In this document: in pieces, positions 17,069-26,511 of the stretch | How the letters are laid out: each line of letters opens with the position of its first letter | Numbering within the stretch: the stretch's first letter is position 1 | Origin: JAXHLG01 sp964505305 | Lineage (GTDB): Bacteria; Patescibacteriota; Minisyncoccia; Moranbacterales; DUUL01 | Assembly: GCA_964505305.1 (NCBI GenBank) | Contig: CAZDHE010000008.1 | Span: 1 to 38,062, forward strand | Length of the DNA: 38,062 bases | Reading direction: 5' to 3' | Notes under the pieces: model-generated | The model's input: the letters and a program-made list of their open reading frames with translations, nothing else | The model's database searches: none | Told to the model about the DNA's origin: nothing | Translations under genes and position numbers: made by a program

Positions 17069-17725
17069 TTAAGATTTTAAAGAGAGCTTTTTAACATCTT
17101 CTACATTTATGCTACTGCTTATATCATAACTTCCCACCCTGGTTCTTATTAAACTTTTGAGATATCCTCCTGTTTTTAAAGACTCGCCAATATCCTCAGC
17201 CAGAGAGCGAATATACACTCCGGTTCCGGTAATGGTTTGAATTTTAATCTCCGGCCAATTATAATTTATCAGTTTTATTTTTTTAATCAATACTCTTCTG
17301 GATTTTAAATCAAATTTTTCACCTTTTCTTGCCCTCTTATAGGCCTCTTTGCCATTAACTTTTACCGCGCTAAAAAGAGGAGGGGTTTGCTCGATTTCTC
17401 CTATAAATTTTTTCAAAACTTTTTCAATTTGCTCTTGAGATGGTTTTTGATCAAAATCAATTTTAGTTTTTTCTCCTTCTTGATCGCCGGTAGTGCTAAC
17501 CTCTCCCAATTTTATCACCGCTTCATATTCTTTTTCTTTGCGCACTTCTTTAAAAAGTTTCCTGGTAGCCTCCCTGCCTACTCCCACTACCAAAATCCCC
17601 TCTGACAAAGGGTCAAGCGTTCCGGCATGACCTACTTTTTTTTCGCCGGTAATTTTCTTAATTTTCATTACAACATCATTCGACGTTGGACCCTTAGGTT
17701 TATAAAGGGCAAAAATTCCTTCCAT
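17069..17725 (-). CDS. truB: tRNA pseudouridine(55) synthase TruB, short form
   Basis: 218 aa. Catalytic Asp38 is in GHAGTLDPLSEGIL, and the N-terminal KPKGPTSNDVV and later YKRARKGE and GVYIRSLAEDIG blocks are all TruB-specific. It makes pseudouridine 55 in the tRNA T-loop. The usual C-terminal PUA-like domain is missing; the protein ends about 80 residues early, at a point matching the end of the catalytic domain. It is the last gene of the minus-strand pilus operon, 50 nt after a prepilin gene. Confidence 0.95.
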   Translation of the reverse strand: MEGIFALYKPKGPTSNDVVMKIKKITGEKKVGHAGTLDPLSEGILVVGVGREATRKLFKEVRKEKEYEAVIKLGEVSTTGDQEGEKTKIDFDQKPSQEQIEKVLKKFIGEIEQTPPLFSAVKVNGKEAYKRARKGEKFDLKSRRVLIKKIKLINYNWPEIKIQTITGTGVYIRSLAEDIGESLKTGGYLKSLIRTRVGSYDISSSINVEDVKKLSLKS

Positions 17726-17775
17726 AATAAAAATAAATATTAATCTGATAGCTTTTTGCTTGTTTACAACTACGC

Positions 17776-18396
17776 CTATAATTTAATATTTCTTGGCTTC
17801 ACAAAAGTTTCTATTTCCATGTCATTAGGAGCTTGCTCTTCGGTAATATTAGCCCTTATAAAAATTTTAATCAAACCGACAGCTTCCACGGAAGCGGGAG
17901 TCGTTAAAGGATTATTCTCCTGATCAATGGGATACTCTTTATTATAGTAATAAAATAAAGGTTCCTCGGAGGTGTTGATTATTCCGCCGGCAACCGTTTT
18001 GATTTGTTCATCCCCTTCCGGATATTCCAAAGGAAATCCTGAAGGTTTGGAAACACCTCTTTTTAAATACTCATCCTCTAAAAAATAATGCACTTTTTCC
18101 GTAATTCCATCATTATCCAAGTCAGCATAAAAAACCATATCAAAATCCCCCGCTTTTTTTAGAAGATAAGCCCCGGAATCTGATTGCCTGGCCTCTCTTA
18201 TGCTCTTGGATAAATTTCTTAAAGACGATTGCAAAGCGCTATTATTAATTCCCTGCTCTATGGTATATTTATTTACATAAAAAGTTCTCAAAATGGTTAT
18301 AGACAAAATCCCGCTAACTAAAACCAAAATAAGCGAAACCGTTATCAATTCCACCAGAGTCATTCCTTTTTGATCTTTTTTTATTCCCGGAAACAT
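17776..18396 (-). CDS. Type IV prepilin-like protein (PilW-like)
   Basis: 206 aa with a short basic leader and a type III prepilin cleavage site G|MTLVEL at about residue 11-12, including the conserved Glu5 of the mature protein, followed by a hydrophobic helix (to about residue 33). The rest is a soluble domain with a DLDNDG calcium-loop-like motif near residue 90. It resembles PilW/ComGF-class minor pilins. It directly abuts the PilV-like gene (0 nt between them), so the two are co-translated. It is probably processed by a PilD peptidase, which is not in the window. Confidence 0.82.
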   Translation of the reverse strand: MFPGIKKDQKGMTLVELITVSLILVLVSGILSITILRTFYVNKYTIEQGINNSALQSSLRNLSKSIREARQSDSGAYLLKKAGDFDMVFYADLDNDGITEKVHYFLEDEYLKRGVSKPSGFPLEYPEGDEQIKTVAGGIINTSEEPLFYYYNKEYPIDQENNPLTTPASVEAVGLIKIFIRANITEEQAPNDMEIETFVKPRNIKL

Positions 18397-19740
18397 TTAT
18401 TTCTTAATTAAATTAGCTTGATACATTGTCAAGTCATCAACTGAAACACTCTCGCTAAAATCTTCGTAGCCTTCAATTGAAACATCCAGCTGATACTCCA
18501 CATTCTCCATTTCCGTGGCAGGATCTGTTCTGGCCGGAAAATAAACCCGTCCGGAAGAGCCCACGGTTAATTCTTGGTCAAAATCTTCAGCTGTTAAAAC
18601 CGCTGAAGCTCCCTCTACCGGCTCCCCGGTGTCATTGTCTAAAACATCCAAAACTAGCGAGGGAACATCTTTTTGAGCAAATAAAAGCGCTATTTCTTTT
18701 TCTTCTTGGGAAGCTACGGAAAATTCCAATTCTTCTTCCGTACCCACATATTGATACTGAGAATTTTCCATTTCATCTGAATTGACAACCGAATACTCTC
18801 CGGGGCCAACCTCTCCGTAGTCAATTTCTCCGGAAGAATCGGTGGTGTTAGCTTCATCTAAATTATAAGTCTCCGGATTGCTCCCTATTTTTTTTCCTCC
18901 CTTTAACTCCACCTCCATTCCTTCTACTGCGGACTCATCAAAGATATCTTTGGTCGAAATTTTCAAAGAACCTGTTTTATTAATAGTAGAATCTTTGGTG
19001 TAAAAATCTCCCTCGCTAATAACTATATCAGCATCTACGGGATTAAAGTCAGATTCGGGAGGATTGGGATAAGTTCTAACATCTTCATAACCGTCTTTGG
19101 ATAAACTAAGCCGATAAGATTGAGCCGGAACACCTTGCAAAGTTAAACCTCCTTCACTATCCGTAGAAGTGGTATAATAAATCTCCGGAGAATCATCTAT
19201 ACTTTCAAGAACAACTTCTACCTCTGACACTATTTCCCCGGCGGCATTGGTGGTGTTAACCGCCAAAGTCCCTCCTCCCACATCGCTCTCCACTCCTTCG
19301 GGGACGAAAATGGAAAAAAATTGGACAGACTTTGTTTCACCCCCAACACTCCAGCCAACTTCAACTTGGGCTTTTTTGTAATCGGCACTAACCGGGTCAT
19401 CCTCGCCTGTTCCGTCAAATGGATCGTCTACATATCTAACTTCTGTATCAACTTCATAGGTAAAACCGTTTTTGGAAACGGTTTCCTCAGCAGGTACGGG
19501 ACCGGGAACCACACCCCCTTCAACTCCCACTTTCTCATAAGGAAGATTGCGAAAAACCTCCATCTTTTCTCCGGCTAAGGCGATTGCTCCGGTGCGCTGT
19601 TTGGCTTCGCCCATATTTCGAACCGCCCCTGATAAAGCAAAATAAATAGAGGTGGTTACAAATGCAATCACCGCTATGGAAATCAAGGCTTCCATTAAAG
19701 CGATTCCTCTTTTATCTGAAGCAGTTTTTTTAATAAGCAT
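18397..19740 (-). CDS. PilV-like minor pilin with Ig-like repeats
   Basis: 447 aa, unusually large for a minor pilin. The prepilin site is G|IALMEALI at about residue 13, with Glu5 conserved, followed by a membrane helix. After about residue 150 come three repeats of the carboxypeptidase-regulatory (Cna-B-like) type, each with a GLTLQGVPAQSYRLS-like or PGEYSVV-like turn: about 157-225, 250-320 and 360-440. Such beta-sandwich modules are typical of surface adhesins. This suggests a pilus-tip or surface-display pilin. It is acidic and rich in D, E, S, T and G. It lies between pilC and the PilW-like gene. Confidence 0.8.
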   Translation of the reverse strand: MLIKKTASDKRGIALMEALISIAVIAFVTTSIYFALSGAVRNMGEAKQRTGAIALAGEKMEVFRNLPYEKVGVEGGVVPGPVPAEETVSKNGFTYEVDTEVRYVDDPFDGTGEDDPVSADYKKAQVEVGWSVGGETKSVQFFSIFVPEGVESDVGGGTLAVNTTNAAGEIVSEVEVVLESIDDSPEIYYTTSTDSEGGLTLQGVPAQSYRLSLSKDGYEDVRTYPNPPESDFNPVDADIVISEGDFYTKDSTINKTGSLKISTKDIFDESAVEGMEVELKGGKKIGSNPETYNLDEANTTDSSGEIDYGEVGPGEYSVVNSDEMENSQYQYVGTEEELEFSVASQEEKEIALLFAQKDVPSLVLDVLDNDTGEPVEGASAVLTAEDFDQELTVGSSGRVYFPARTDPATEMENVEYQLDVSIEGYEDFSESVSVDDLTMYQANLIKK

Positions 19741-19778
19741 TAAAAAAATAAATAAGTAATTTATTAGACTATCTCGAA

Positions 19779-20993
19779 TTAAACAAGTTCCATCATAGAA
19801 TAAATCGGCTGGATAATAGCTATGGCAAAAAAACCGACCGCCGCCCCGATCACTACCATTAAAATAGGCTCTATAACAGAGGAAAGGTTTTGAGTGGTCT
19901 GCTCCACCTCATCTTCGTAAAACTCCGCCAGTTTAAACAATATTTCGGGAGTTTGCCCGGTGTCTTCCCCTACTTGCACCATCTGAATAACCAAATAAGG
20001 AAAAACCTTTTCATAATCAGATAAAACGTCCGACAGAGAAACACCTTTTTGAACTTTTTTAGAAGCCTCTAAAACCGCTTCTTTGAAATAAAGATTGCCC
20101 AAAGTGTCCGCCGTGATATCGAGAGCTTCAACCAAAGAAACGCCGCTTTCCAACAAAGAACTTAAAATTCTGGCAAAGCGAGCACTATTAACTTTGGTAA
20201 TCAATTCTCCAACAACGGGCGCTTTTAAAAATATTTTATGAAAAACTTTTTTACCGGGATTACTCCTGTAAAATCCAAACAATATTGCAACCGCTCCAAA
20301 CAAAAGACCAAAGGTTAATAAGATATTTTCCGCCATAAAATCGCTTATGCCAATCACTATTCTGGTCATCAGGGGGAGCTCGGCTCCGAACTCCTCAAAA
20401 ACCGTAGTAATTTTGGGGATAACAAACATCATCATTAAAATGGCTATGATAATCATAACCACCACGATGATAGCCGGATACATTAAAGCGCCTCTAATTT
20501 TGGAAATAAGCTTATGATCTTTTTCTAATTGATCGGCCAGAATTTTTAATATATTTTCCAAAGAACCGCCCTTCTCTCCCACCCTAACCATGGAAACAAA
20601 AATTTTATTAAACACTCGCGGATATTTAGCCATAGCATCAGCCAAAGCAACTCCCCTCTTAACATCATCAACAATGGTTAAAATAATTTTTTTAAAAACC
20701 TTGTTCTTCTCCTGATTTCCCAATATTTCAAGCGCTCTGGAGATAGACAGGCCGGAGGCCGACATTACCGCCAAATGGCGGCAAAAGATCATTTTATTCT
20801 TCAAAGGAACTCCCAGTAGATAATCAAAAGATGAATTCTTTTTCTTTTCCTTATTTGCCTGTTTTTTAATGTAAACAACCCAGAAGCCCTTGCTCTTTAT
20901 TTCTTCCACGGCTGACTTTTCATCATCAGCTTCCAAAAAGTCTTTCCATTCTTGACCATTTTCATTTTTGGCATAAAATTTAAACTTCGGCAT
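19779..20993 (-). CDS. pilC: Type IV pilus inner-membrane platform protein PilC
   Basis: 404 aa. A basic N-terminal part (about 1-65) with a DUF-like FYAKNENGQEWKDFLEADDE opening is followed by two copies of the T2SSF helical domain (about 68-190 and 270-395). Each copy starts with an FCRHLAVMSASGLSI-like or FARILSSLLESGVSL segment, and the membrane helices are at about 168-190, 218-240 and 375-398. PilC is the membrane platform on which the PilB ATPase acts. It lies 182 nt after pilB. The gap holds no terminator, only degenerate purine-rich sequence. Confidence 0.95.
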   Translation of the reverse strand: MPKFKFYAKNENGQEWKDFLEADDEKSAVEEIKSKGFWVVYIKKQANKEKKKNSSFDYLLGVPLKNKMIFCRHLAVMSASGLSISRALEILGNQEKNKVFKKIILTIVDDVKRGVALADAMAKYPRVFNKIFVSMVRVGEKGGSLENILKILADQLEKDHKLISKIRGALMYPAIIVVVMIIIAILMMMFVIPKITTVFEEFGAELPLMTRIVIGISDFMAENILLTFGLLFGAVAILFGFYRSNPGKKVFHKIFLKAPVVGELITKVNSARFARILSSLLESGVSLVEALDITADTLGNLYFKEAVLEASKKVQKGVSLSDVLSDYEKVFPYLVIQMVQVGEDTGQTPEILFKLAEFYEDEVEQTTQNLSSVIEPILMVVIGAAVGFFAIAIIQPIYSMMELV

Positions 20994-21175
20994 AAAATTT
21001 TTATATTAAAAAAACGAGAAATTAGAAGCGAAAATTGAAGAGACGAGAGTTTAAAACAAGGGAATAAATTTTCTATAATTCTTATGCTCTCTCCCTTGAT
21101 TCTTATCCGCCTGTTTGACAATCAGGAGTTTTTATTCTTTTACTTCTATTTTAAACTTTTACTTTTTTAAAATAT

Positions 21176-22918
21176 TTATTCCTTGGTTACTCTTAAAACT
21201 TCTTCGATGGTGGTTTCTCCTCTTATTGCTTTAACTATTCCATCCATTAACATAGTGTTCATACCCTCTCCTATAGCTTTTTCTTCTATTTGATGAGCAG
21301 TAGCATTTTCACTTATAACTTTTTTTATTTCTTCGGATGCCTCCAAAGACTCATAAACACCCAACCTGCCTTTATAACCTTCTTGCTTACAGTTTTTGCA
21401 ACCATCTCCTCTATAAAAATCAACATCTTTTAAGCTTTTAATTTTTTCAAATTTTTTCAAAGAAGGATCAGAAGAATTTTTTATAGCCTTCAAAATCTTA
21501 TCAAAATTGATTGTTTTTTCAATCTCCTCGGTTTGTTTTTTGTTTAATTTAAAACTTTTCTTGCAATCTGGACAAATTTTGCGCACCAACCTCTGAGCCA
21601 TTATGTTATTAACAGTGGATGAGATTAAAAACGGCTCCGCATCCATATCAATCATTCTGGGAACAGCAGCGGCGGCGGAATTAGTATGCAAGGTAGAAAG
21701 CACCAAATGACCTGTCATAGCAGCATTAAGAGCAATTTGCATTGTTTCCTTATCTCGGATTTCTCCCACCATTATAATATCAGGATCTTGCCTTAAAAGA
21801 GCTCTCAGACCGGTAGCAAAAGTCATTCCCACTTTCGACTTTACTTGGGTTTGGTTTATACGAGGCATTTGATATTCTATCGGATCTTCCACAGTGGAGA
21901 TATTTACTTCTGAAGTGTTTAAAATATCTAAAATAGTATAAAGAGTGGTGGTTTTACCGCTTCCGGTGGGCCCGGTAACCAAAAAAATTCCATTGGGTTG
22001 CTTAATAGCTCTATGAACTCTTTCCAGAGACTCCCCCCAGAGTCCCAATTTTTCCAAAGTCAAACCCTTAGAAGATTCATCCAAGACTCTCATAACAATT
22101 TTCTCTCCTTGAAAAACCGGCATAATGGAAACTCGAAAAGAAATCTTTTTCCCTTCCTTTTCGGTTTTGAATCTTCCATCCTGAGGAACTCTATGTTCAT
22201 CGAGCTTCAAATTCGATAGAACTTTTATTCTGGCCACAATTCCCGACATCACCCTCTTGGGCAAAGTCATAGCATCGTGCAAAACTCCATCGATTCGATA
22301 ACGAACCCGAACCTCTTTCTCATCCGGCTCTATATGAATATCGGAGGCCGACTGCAAGATGGCATGTTCCAAAAGGGTGTCCACTATTTTAATAATGGGC
22401 AAGTCTTGAGCCATCTTCTCCAAATCTTCTTCTTTTTGAGAACCCTTTTCTCCTGTTTCAATAATATCCCCAAACTCAGCCTTTAAACTTTTTTTGTATT
22501 GCTTTAGGGCGCTTTCAAGGCCTTCTTGAGTGGTTAAACAAGGAGAAATTTTGAGACCTGTTTTTTTTTCTAAATAATCAATGACTTGAATATCTCCGGG
22601 ATTCAGCATAGCAACCCTTATTTCTTCACTATTTTTGTCAAAAGCTACCAGCTTGTTTTTTTTAGCCACATCCTCGGAAAAAGTATTCAAAACATCCTTG
22701 GGGATTTCTTTTTTCTCTAGGTCTATGAAAGGAACTCCCTGAATGTAAGCATACATTTTCTTCAAATCCTTTTCTGAAATCAGCTTTTTCTCTAACAACA
22801 AATCGCCAAAATTTTTGTCTTTTTCTTGAGATTCTTGAAAAGCTTTTTTTAATTCATTTTCTTCAATTAGCTCTGAATCTTCCAAAAAACTTTTTAATTG
22901 TTCCGCATTTACTTTCAT
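21176..22918 (-). CDS. pilB: Type IV pilus assembly ATPase PilB
   Basis: 580 aa. An N-terminal MshEN domain (about 1-140, a possible cyclic-di-GMP binding fold) precedes the GspE/PilB ATPase core: ASDIHIEP, Walker A GPTGSGKTTT at about 316-325, Asp box, Walker B region DIIMVGEIRD and the His box LSTLHTNSA. The C-terminal zinc site is present (CPDCKK and CKNCKQ), as in extension ATPases and unlike PilT. It powers pilus extension. First gene of the operon pilB-pilC-PilV-like-PilW-like-truB, with a good promoter at 23062-23090 and a leader of about 136 nt. No pilT retraction ATPase is in the window. Confidence 0.96.
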   Translation of the reverse strand: MKVNAEQLKSFLEDSELIEENELKKAFQESQEKDKNFGDLLLEKKLISEKDLKKMYAYIQGVPFIDLEKKEIPKDVLNTFSEDVAKKNKLVAFDKNSEEIRVAMLNPGDIQVIDYLEKKTGLKISPCLTTQEGLESALKQYKKSLKAEFGDIIETGEKGSQKEEDLEKMAQDLPIIKIVDTLLEHAILQSASDIHIEPDEKEVRVRYRIDGVLHDAMTLPKRVMSGIVARIKVLSNLKLDEHRVPQDGRFKTEKEGKKISFRVSIMPVFQGEKIVMRVLDESSKGLTLEKLGLWGESLERVHRAIKQPNGIFLVTGPTGSGKTTTLYTILDILNTSEVNISTVEDPIEYQMPRINQTQVKSKVGMTFATGLRALLRQDPDIIMVGEIRDKETMQIALNAAMTGHLVLSTLHTNSAAAAVPRMIDMDAEPFLISSTVNNIMAQRLVRKICPDCKKSFKLNKKQTEEIEKTINFDKILKAIKNSSDPSLKKFEKIKSLKDVDFYRGDGCKNCKQEGYKGRLGVYESLEASEEIKKVISENATAHQIEEKAIGEGMNTMLMDGIVKAIRGETTIEEVLRVTKE

Positions 22919-23061
22919 TTTTATTTTAGTTAACTTTTTTTAAATCTTGAATAATCCAGATTTGTGTATTTTGCGTAAATTTTTTATTTAGAACCAGACC
23001 AAAAGAGTTTACAAAGCAGTAAAAAATTTTCTGTTTTGTGTGTTTTTCAACCTTTATTGAA

Positions 23062-23090
23062 ATGATACCAGCTTGAAACAAAAATAGCAA
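23062..23090 (-). promoter_or_regulatory. Sigma-70 promoter for the pilus operon
   Basis: Minus strand TTGCTA (23090-23085), 17-bp spacer ending in TGG (extended -10), TATCAT (23067-23062). It starts right after recO and gives a leader of about 136 nt before pilB with no obvious terminator hairpin. Confidence 0.7.
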
Positions 23091-23095
23091 CCCTT

Positions 23096-23869
23096 CTATA
23101 TATCTATTCTTTTTTCCAAATTATATTCCAAGGTCAATTTAATAATTTTTTCCACTTCTTTAGACGATTTTACTGAAAGACTGATTTTAGAAACCGTTTT
23201 CGTGGAATTAATAAGGGAGGATTTTAAAAAATTCAAAGCACTTTTCGATATTACAGTTTTCTGAAAATTTTGCCTCTCTTGAATCGAATAATCGGCGCGG
23301 TTTCCTTTATTGAAACAAGAGCAAGAAATTCCATAAGGAATAAAAAAAGAGTATTCTTCTTCCTCAGCAAGAGGTTTACCGCAATTGAAACATCTAAAAA
23401 TTCCAGGCTGGTAGCCAAGCCAATAAATAAGCTTCCAGAGTATGGCAAGTTTAATTTGAAAATTAGACACCTCTATTAATCCTTCCTCTTCAAGGCATTT
23501 TAAATAATAAAAAACTCCTTTGTAAATTTTCTGATTAATTTCATTGTCCAAAGCCTTATCTGCCAAGGATTTATTTAAAATATTAAAAAATTTTTTAGCT
23601 TCAATCAATTTATCGAGATTTTTTTTTGTTTCAGAAAATTGTTCTTGAATAATTACTCCAGCTACTCTATCAAAACCCCTCCCTTCAACCAAGAAAACTT
23701 CCGAAGCAGTTATCGGCTCCAATCCGCCCGCAAGTTTAGCCTTGGGTTTTCTAACCCCTTTGGCGATAATTGTTTTCTTGCCAAAGTTTTTAGAAAAAAC
23801 TTCATACAGCCTGTCATATTCCTTGCAGTCAAAAGATCTTAATACTAATATTTCATCTTTGTAAGTCAT
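23096..23869 (-). CDS. recO: DNA repair protein RecO
   Basis: 257 aa. An N-terminal OB-fold (about 1-80: ILVLRSFDCKEYDRLYEVFS, KGVRKPKAKLAGGLEP) is followed by a helical domain and a zinc site with Cys residues in FRCFNCGK and ISCSCFNK. RecO anneals SSB-coated strands and, with RecR, loads RecA on gapped DNA. It begins about 18 bp after the T-run of the rRNA terminator on the same strand; no separate promoter fits easily in that space, so it may depend on readthrough or an unusual promoter. Confidence 0.93.
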   Translation of the reverse strand: MTYKDEILVLRSFDCKEYDRLYEVFSKNFGKKTIIAKGVRKPKAKLAGGLEPITASEVFLVEGRGFDRVAGVIIQEQFSETKKNLDKLIEAKKFFNILNKSLADKALDNEINQKIYKGVFYYLKCLEEEGLIEVSNFQIKLAILWKLIYWLGYQPGIFRCFNCGKPLAEEEEYSFFIPYGISCSCFNKGNRADYSIQERQNFQKTVISKSALNFLKSSLINSTKTVSKISLSVKSSKEVEKIIKLTLEYNLEKRIDI

Positions 23870-23886
23870 TGGTTTAAAAATTCAAT

Positions 23887-23942
23887 AAAAAAACCCCATT
23901 GAAACTCTCTTGTCTAAAAAATAAACAAGCTTTTCAATAGGA
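23887..23942 (-). terminator. rRNA operon terminator
   Basis: On the minus strand a long interrupted stem (CCTATTGAAAAGCTTGT pairing with ACAAGAGAGTTTCAATGGGG, small internal loops) then a run of seven T. It follows the 3' end of 5S by about 40 nt. Confidence 0.85.
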
Positions 23943-23983
23943 TTTTAACACAAAAAAAGCCTTTATAAAATTTAAAATGGCAA

Positions 23984-24103
23984 TTCCCGGCACTGACCTA
24001 CTCTAATCCCGAGTTCTCGAGACTACCATCGGCGCAGGCGGGCTTAACTTCTGAATTCGGGAAGGAATCAGGTGTGGCCCCGCCGCCATAAGCACCGGGA
24101 ATT
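23984..24103 (-). rRNA. rrf: 5S ribosomal RNA
   Basis: About 120 nt. On the minus strand it has complementary ends (TTCCCGGTGC / GTGCCGGGAA), GGCGGCGGGGCCACACCTGA, CCGAATTCAGAAGTTAAGC and GCGCCGATGGTAGT, all standard 5S landmarks. The helix IV arm reads CTCGAGAACTCGGGA, close to the dispersed palindrome TCCCGAGTACTCGGGA. It is the last gene of the rRNA unit; ends are estimated to within a few bases. Confidence 0.95.
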
Positions 24104-24117
24104 GCAACTTCAAATTT

Positions 24118-24222
24118 TTAAAAGGCTTGGATGACCGGAGAAGAAAAAACAAAAACTAAAGCACAAAAAGCTACTATTCCAAAAACCATTAAAGCTAATT
24201 CCAAAGAGTATTTTTTCATCAT
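24118..24222 (-). CDS. Small membrane protein in the 23S-5S spacer, 34 aa
   Basis: 34 aa starting MMKKYSLELALMVFGIVAFC: a short basic N-terminus, one hydrophobic helix (about residues 9-29) and the tail SSPVIQAF. AAGGAAG lies 8 nt before the first of two tandem ATG codons. Upstream is an extended -10 promoter (24314-24342) and a leader with a stem-loop (24249-24304, 9-bp outer stem). It ends about 14 nt before the 5S 5' end, so its transcript would run into 5S. Function unknown. It is same-strand with the rRNAs, so 23S transcription also covers it. Confidence 0.6.
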   Translation of the reverse strand: MMKKYSLELALMVFGIVAFCALVFVFSSPVIQAF

Positions 24223-24313
24223 ATTTTTCTTCCTTTTAAATAAAAAAGATAATTTTCCAACAAAAAAACAACTTGTTCCAAAAAGTGGCTTTACTTTCCG
24301 TTGGAAAAATAAC

Positions 24314-24342
24314 ACTATAACATATTTGAGTCAATAAAATCA
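24314..24342 (-). promoter_or_regulatory. Possible promoter in the 23S-5S spacer
   Basis: Minus strand TGATTT (24342-24337), 17-bp spacer ending TGT (extended -10), TATAGT (24319-24314). It would drive the 34-aa gene and 5S independently of 23S. Confidence 0.5.
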
Positions 24343-24547
24343 TTTCAATCCCTGATATTTGCCAGTCGATGTTCTTAAAAATCATCGCATAAAATACGAA
24401 GATATTAAAGAACAAAAGCAATGGTACTCCTTAGTTTATTAGTACTTCTTGGCTAAACACGTTACCGCGCTTACACCTGAAGCCTATCAACCCGGTCTTC
24501 TTCCGGGAAACTATCCGATGCGAACATCGGGGTTGCCTTATCTTGAG

Positions 24548-24586
<39 letters not shown>

Positions 24587-25107
24587 ATGAACATAGCTAC
24601 CCAGCCGTGCCCTTGGCAGGAACAACTGGTACACCAGAGGTTGCACTCTTTCCGGTCCTCTCGTACTAGGAAAGAATCCTCTCAAGCAACAACGCCTACG
24701 GCAGATAGAGACCGACCTGTCTTACGACGGTCTGAACCCAGCTCGCGTACCTCTTTAATTGGCGAACAGCCAAACCCTTGGGACCTGCTGCAGCCCCAGG
24801 ATGAGATGAGCCGACATCGAGGTGCCAAACAGCGCCGTCTATATGAACTATTGGGCGCTATTAGCCTGTTATCCCCGGGGTAACTTTTATCTGCTGATCT
24901 TCTGCGCTACTATAAGCGACAGTCGGTTCACTAAATCCTGCTTTCGCAACTGATTGACGGATGAGTCTTTCAGTAAAGCCGGCTTATGGTTTTGTCCTAT
25001 CGCTCCGATTTCCATCCGGAGCTAGCCGACCTTTGTGAGCACCTCCGTTACATTTTAGGAGGTATCCGCCCCAGATAAACTACCTACCAGGCACTGTCCC
25101 CGGACTG

Positions 25108-25254
25108 GTAAAAATTCAAAAATCAATCCCGAGTACTCGGGACAAAACTCAAAATTTAGGTGTCCCGAATGCTCGGGACAGATTTAATATATAATAATCA
25201 TCCCGAAGGGATACCTTCATTTTGACTTTTGACTTTTACGTTTTGAACTTTTAA
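25108..25254 (-). other. 23S insertion a (helix 79 position)
   Basis: About 147 nt between the core segments TGCTAACCCTGGGCTGTT and CCGGGGACAGTGCCTGG, near E. coli 2200. It contains two palindromes (25127-25142, perfect TCCCGAGTACTCGGGA; 25163-25178, variant) and the shared core at 25159-25215. The ends are AT-rich and roughly complementary (GTAAAAATTCAAAAATCAA against TTGACTTTTGAC...). No reading frame. Confidence 0.8.
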
Positions 25255-25714
25255 CAGCCCAGGGTTAGCATTCAAAATTATGCAGGGTGGTATTCCACTG
25301 TTGACTCCATCCCGACCGGAATCGGGACTTCAAAGTCTCCCACCTATGCTCGGCAGCATAATCTCGAACGCAATGCCAAGTTATAGTAAAGCTCCACGGG
25401 GTCTTTTCGTCTTGCCGTAGGTAGAGGGCATCTTTACCCCCATTGCAATTTCACCGGGTCCTTCGTTGAGACAGTTGCCTAGTCGTTACGCCTTTCATGC
25501 GGGTCAGTAATTAGCTGACAAGGAATTTCGCTACCTTAGAACGATTATAGTTATCGCTGACGTTCACCGGCGCTTCGGGGATTGGCTTGCACCGCTCCCG
25601 TTAACGTTCCGGCACTGGTCAGGCGTCAGCCCCTATACATCCCCTTGCGGGTTTGCAGAGACCTGTGTTTTTGATAAACAGTCGCCAGGCATCTTTAGCT
25701 GTGGCCGATCGCTT

Positions 25715-25890
25715 CGCATCGCGCTCCGCGCGATGACTCGCTAAAATCAAAAATAAAATCTCAAATCTCAAAATTTAGGTGTCCCGAGTACTCGGGACGG
25801 ATTTAAATATAAAATCATCCCGAAGGGATACCTTCATTTTGAGTTTTGAATTTTGCATTTTGAATTTAAATGAGCATCACACGCAGGGTG
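25715..25890 (-). other. 23S insertion b (helix 63 position)
   Basis: About 175 nt extending helix 63 (near E. coli 1715-1750). The base stem pairs GGTCGTTCGCATC with GATGCGAAGCGATC. Inside is the shared core 25778-25832, nearly the same as in insertion a, with a perfect TCCCGAGTACTCGGGA at 25782-25797. Exact edges are uncertain. Confidence 0.8.
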
Positions 25891-26265
25891 ATGCGAACGA
25901 CCGGCGGTCCTTATCCCGAAGTTACGGACGCTGTTTTGCCGAGTTCCTTAACGAAGGTTCTCCCGTTCACCTTAGGCTACTCGCCCTGTCTACCTGTGTC
26001 GGTTTGCGGTACGGTTGCTATGCTATTAACCTTAGAAGCTTTTCCCGGCACTCCGCTCGCCTTTGTTCGCCCGAGAAACTCGGGTTTCCAGACATTTCTT
26101 GGTGTATTGCTAAACGGATTTACCTGTTTAACCACCTCAAAATGCCTACCGGAATCCAATAACCGGCAAAGACTACTGAAATGCGTCACTCCATCGGATA
26201 ACATAGCAGTACAGGAATATTAACCTGTTGTCCATCGACTACCCCCCAGCATTCGCTTCGCGAAC

Positions 26266-26325
26266 TTTAATTTCGAATTATGAATTTTAAATTCAAAATT
26301 CAAAATTCAAAATTGCTCACAAAGC
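26266..26325 (-). other. 23S insertion c (near E. coli 1395)
   Basis: About 60 nt replacing a short hairpin between the core CTAAGGCAAGCCCC and GTAGTCGATGGACAACAGG. It is made of repeated TTTTGAATTTTGAATTTTGAA followed by its loose complement, and so forms an AT-rich hairpin; the 3' side carries TTCGCGAAGCGAA. Confidence 0.75.
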
Positions 26326-26511
26326 AAACGCCAGGGGCTTGCCTTAGGACCGACTAACCCCGGGGTGATTGACATCGCCCGGGAAACCTTAGACTTTCGG
26401 TGTACGGGGATCTTACCCGTATTGCGGTTACTCATGCCAACATTCTCACTTCTGTTCGCTCCACCCCGGCTCACGCCGTAAGCTTCACTGCAAACAGAAC
26501 GCTTCTCTACC

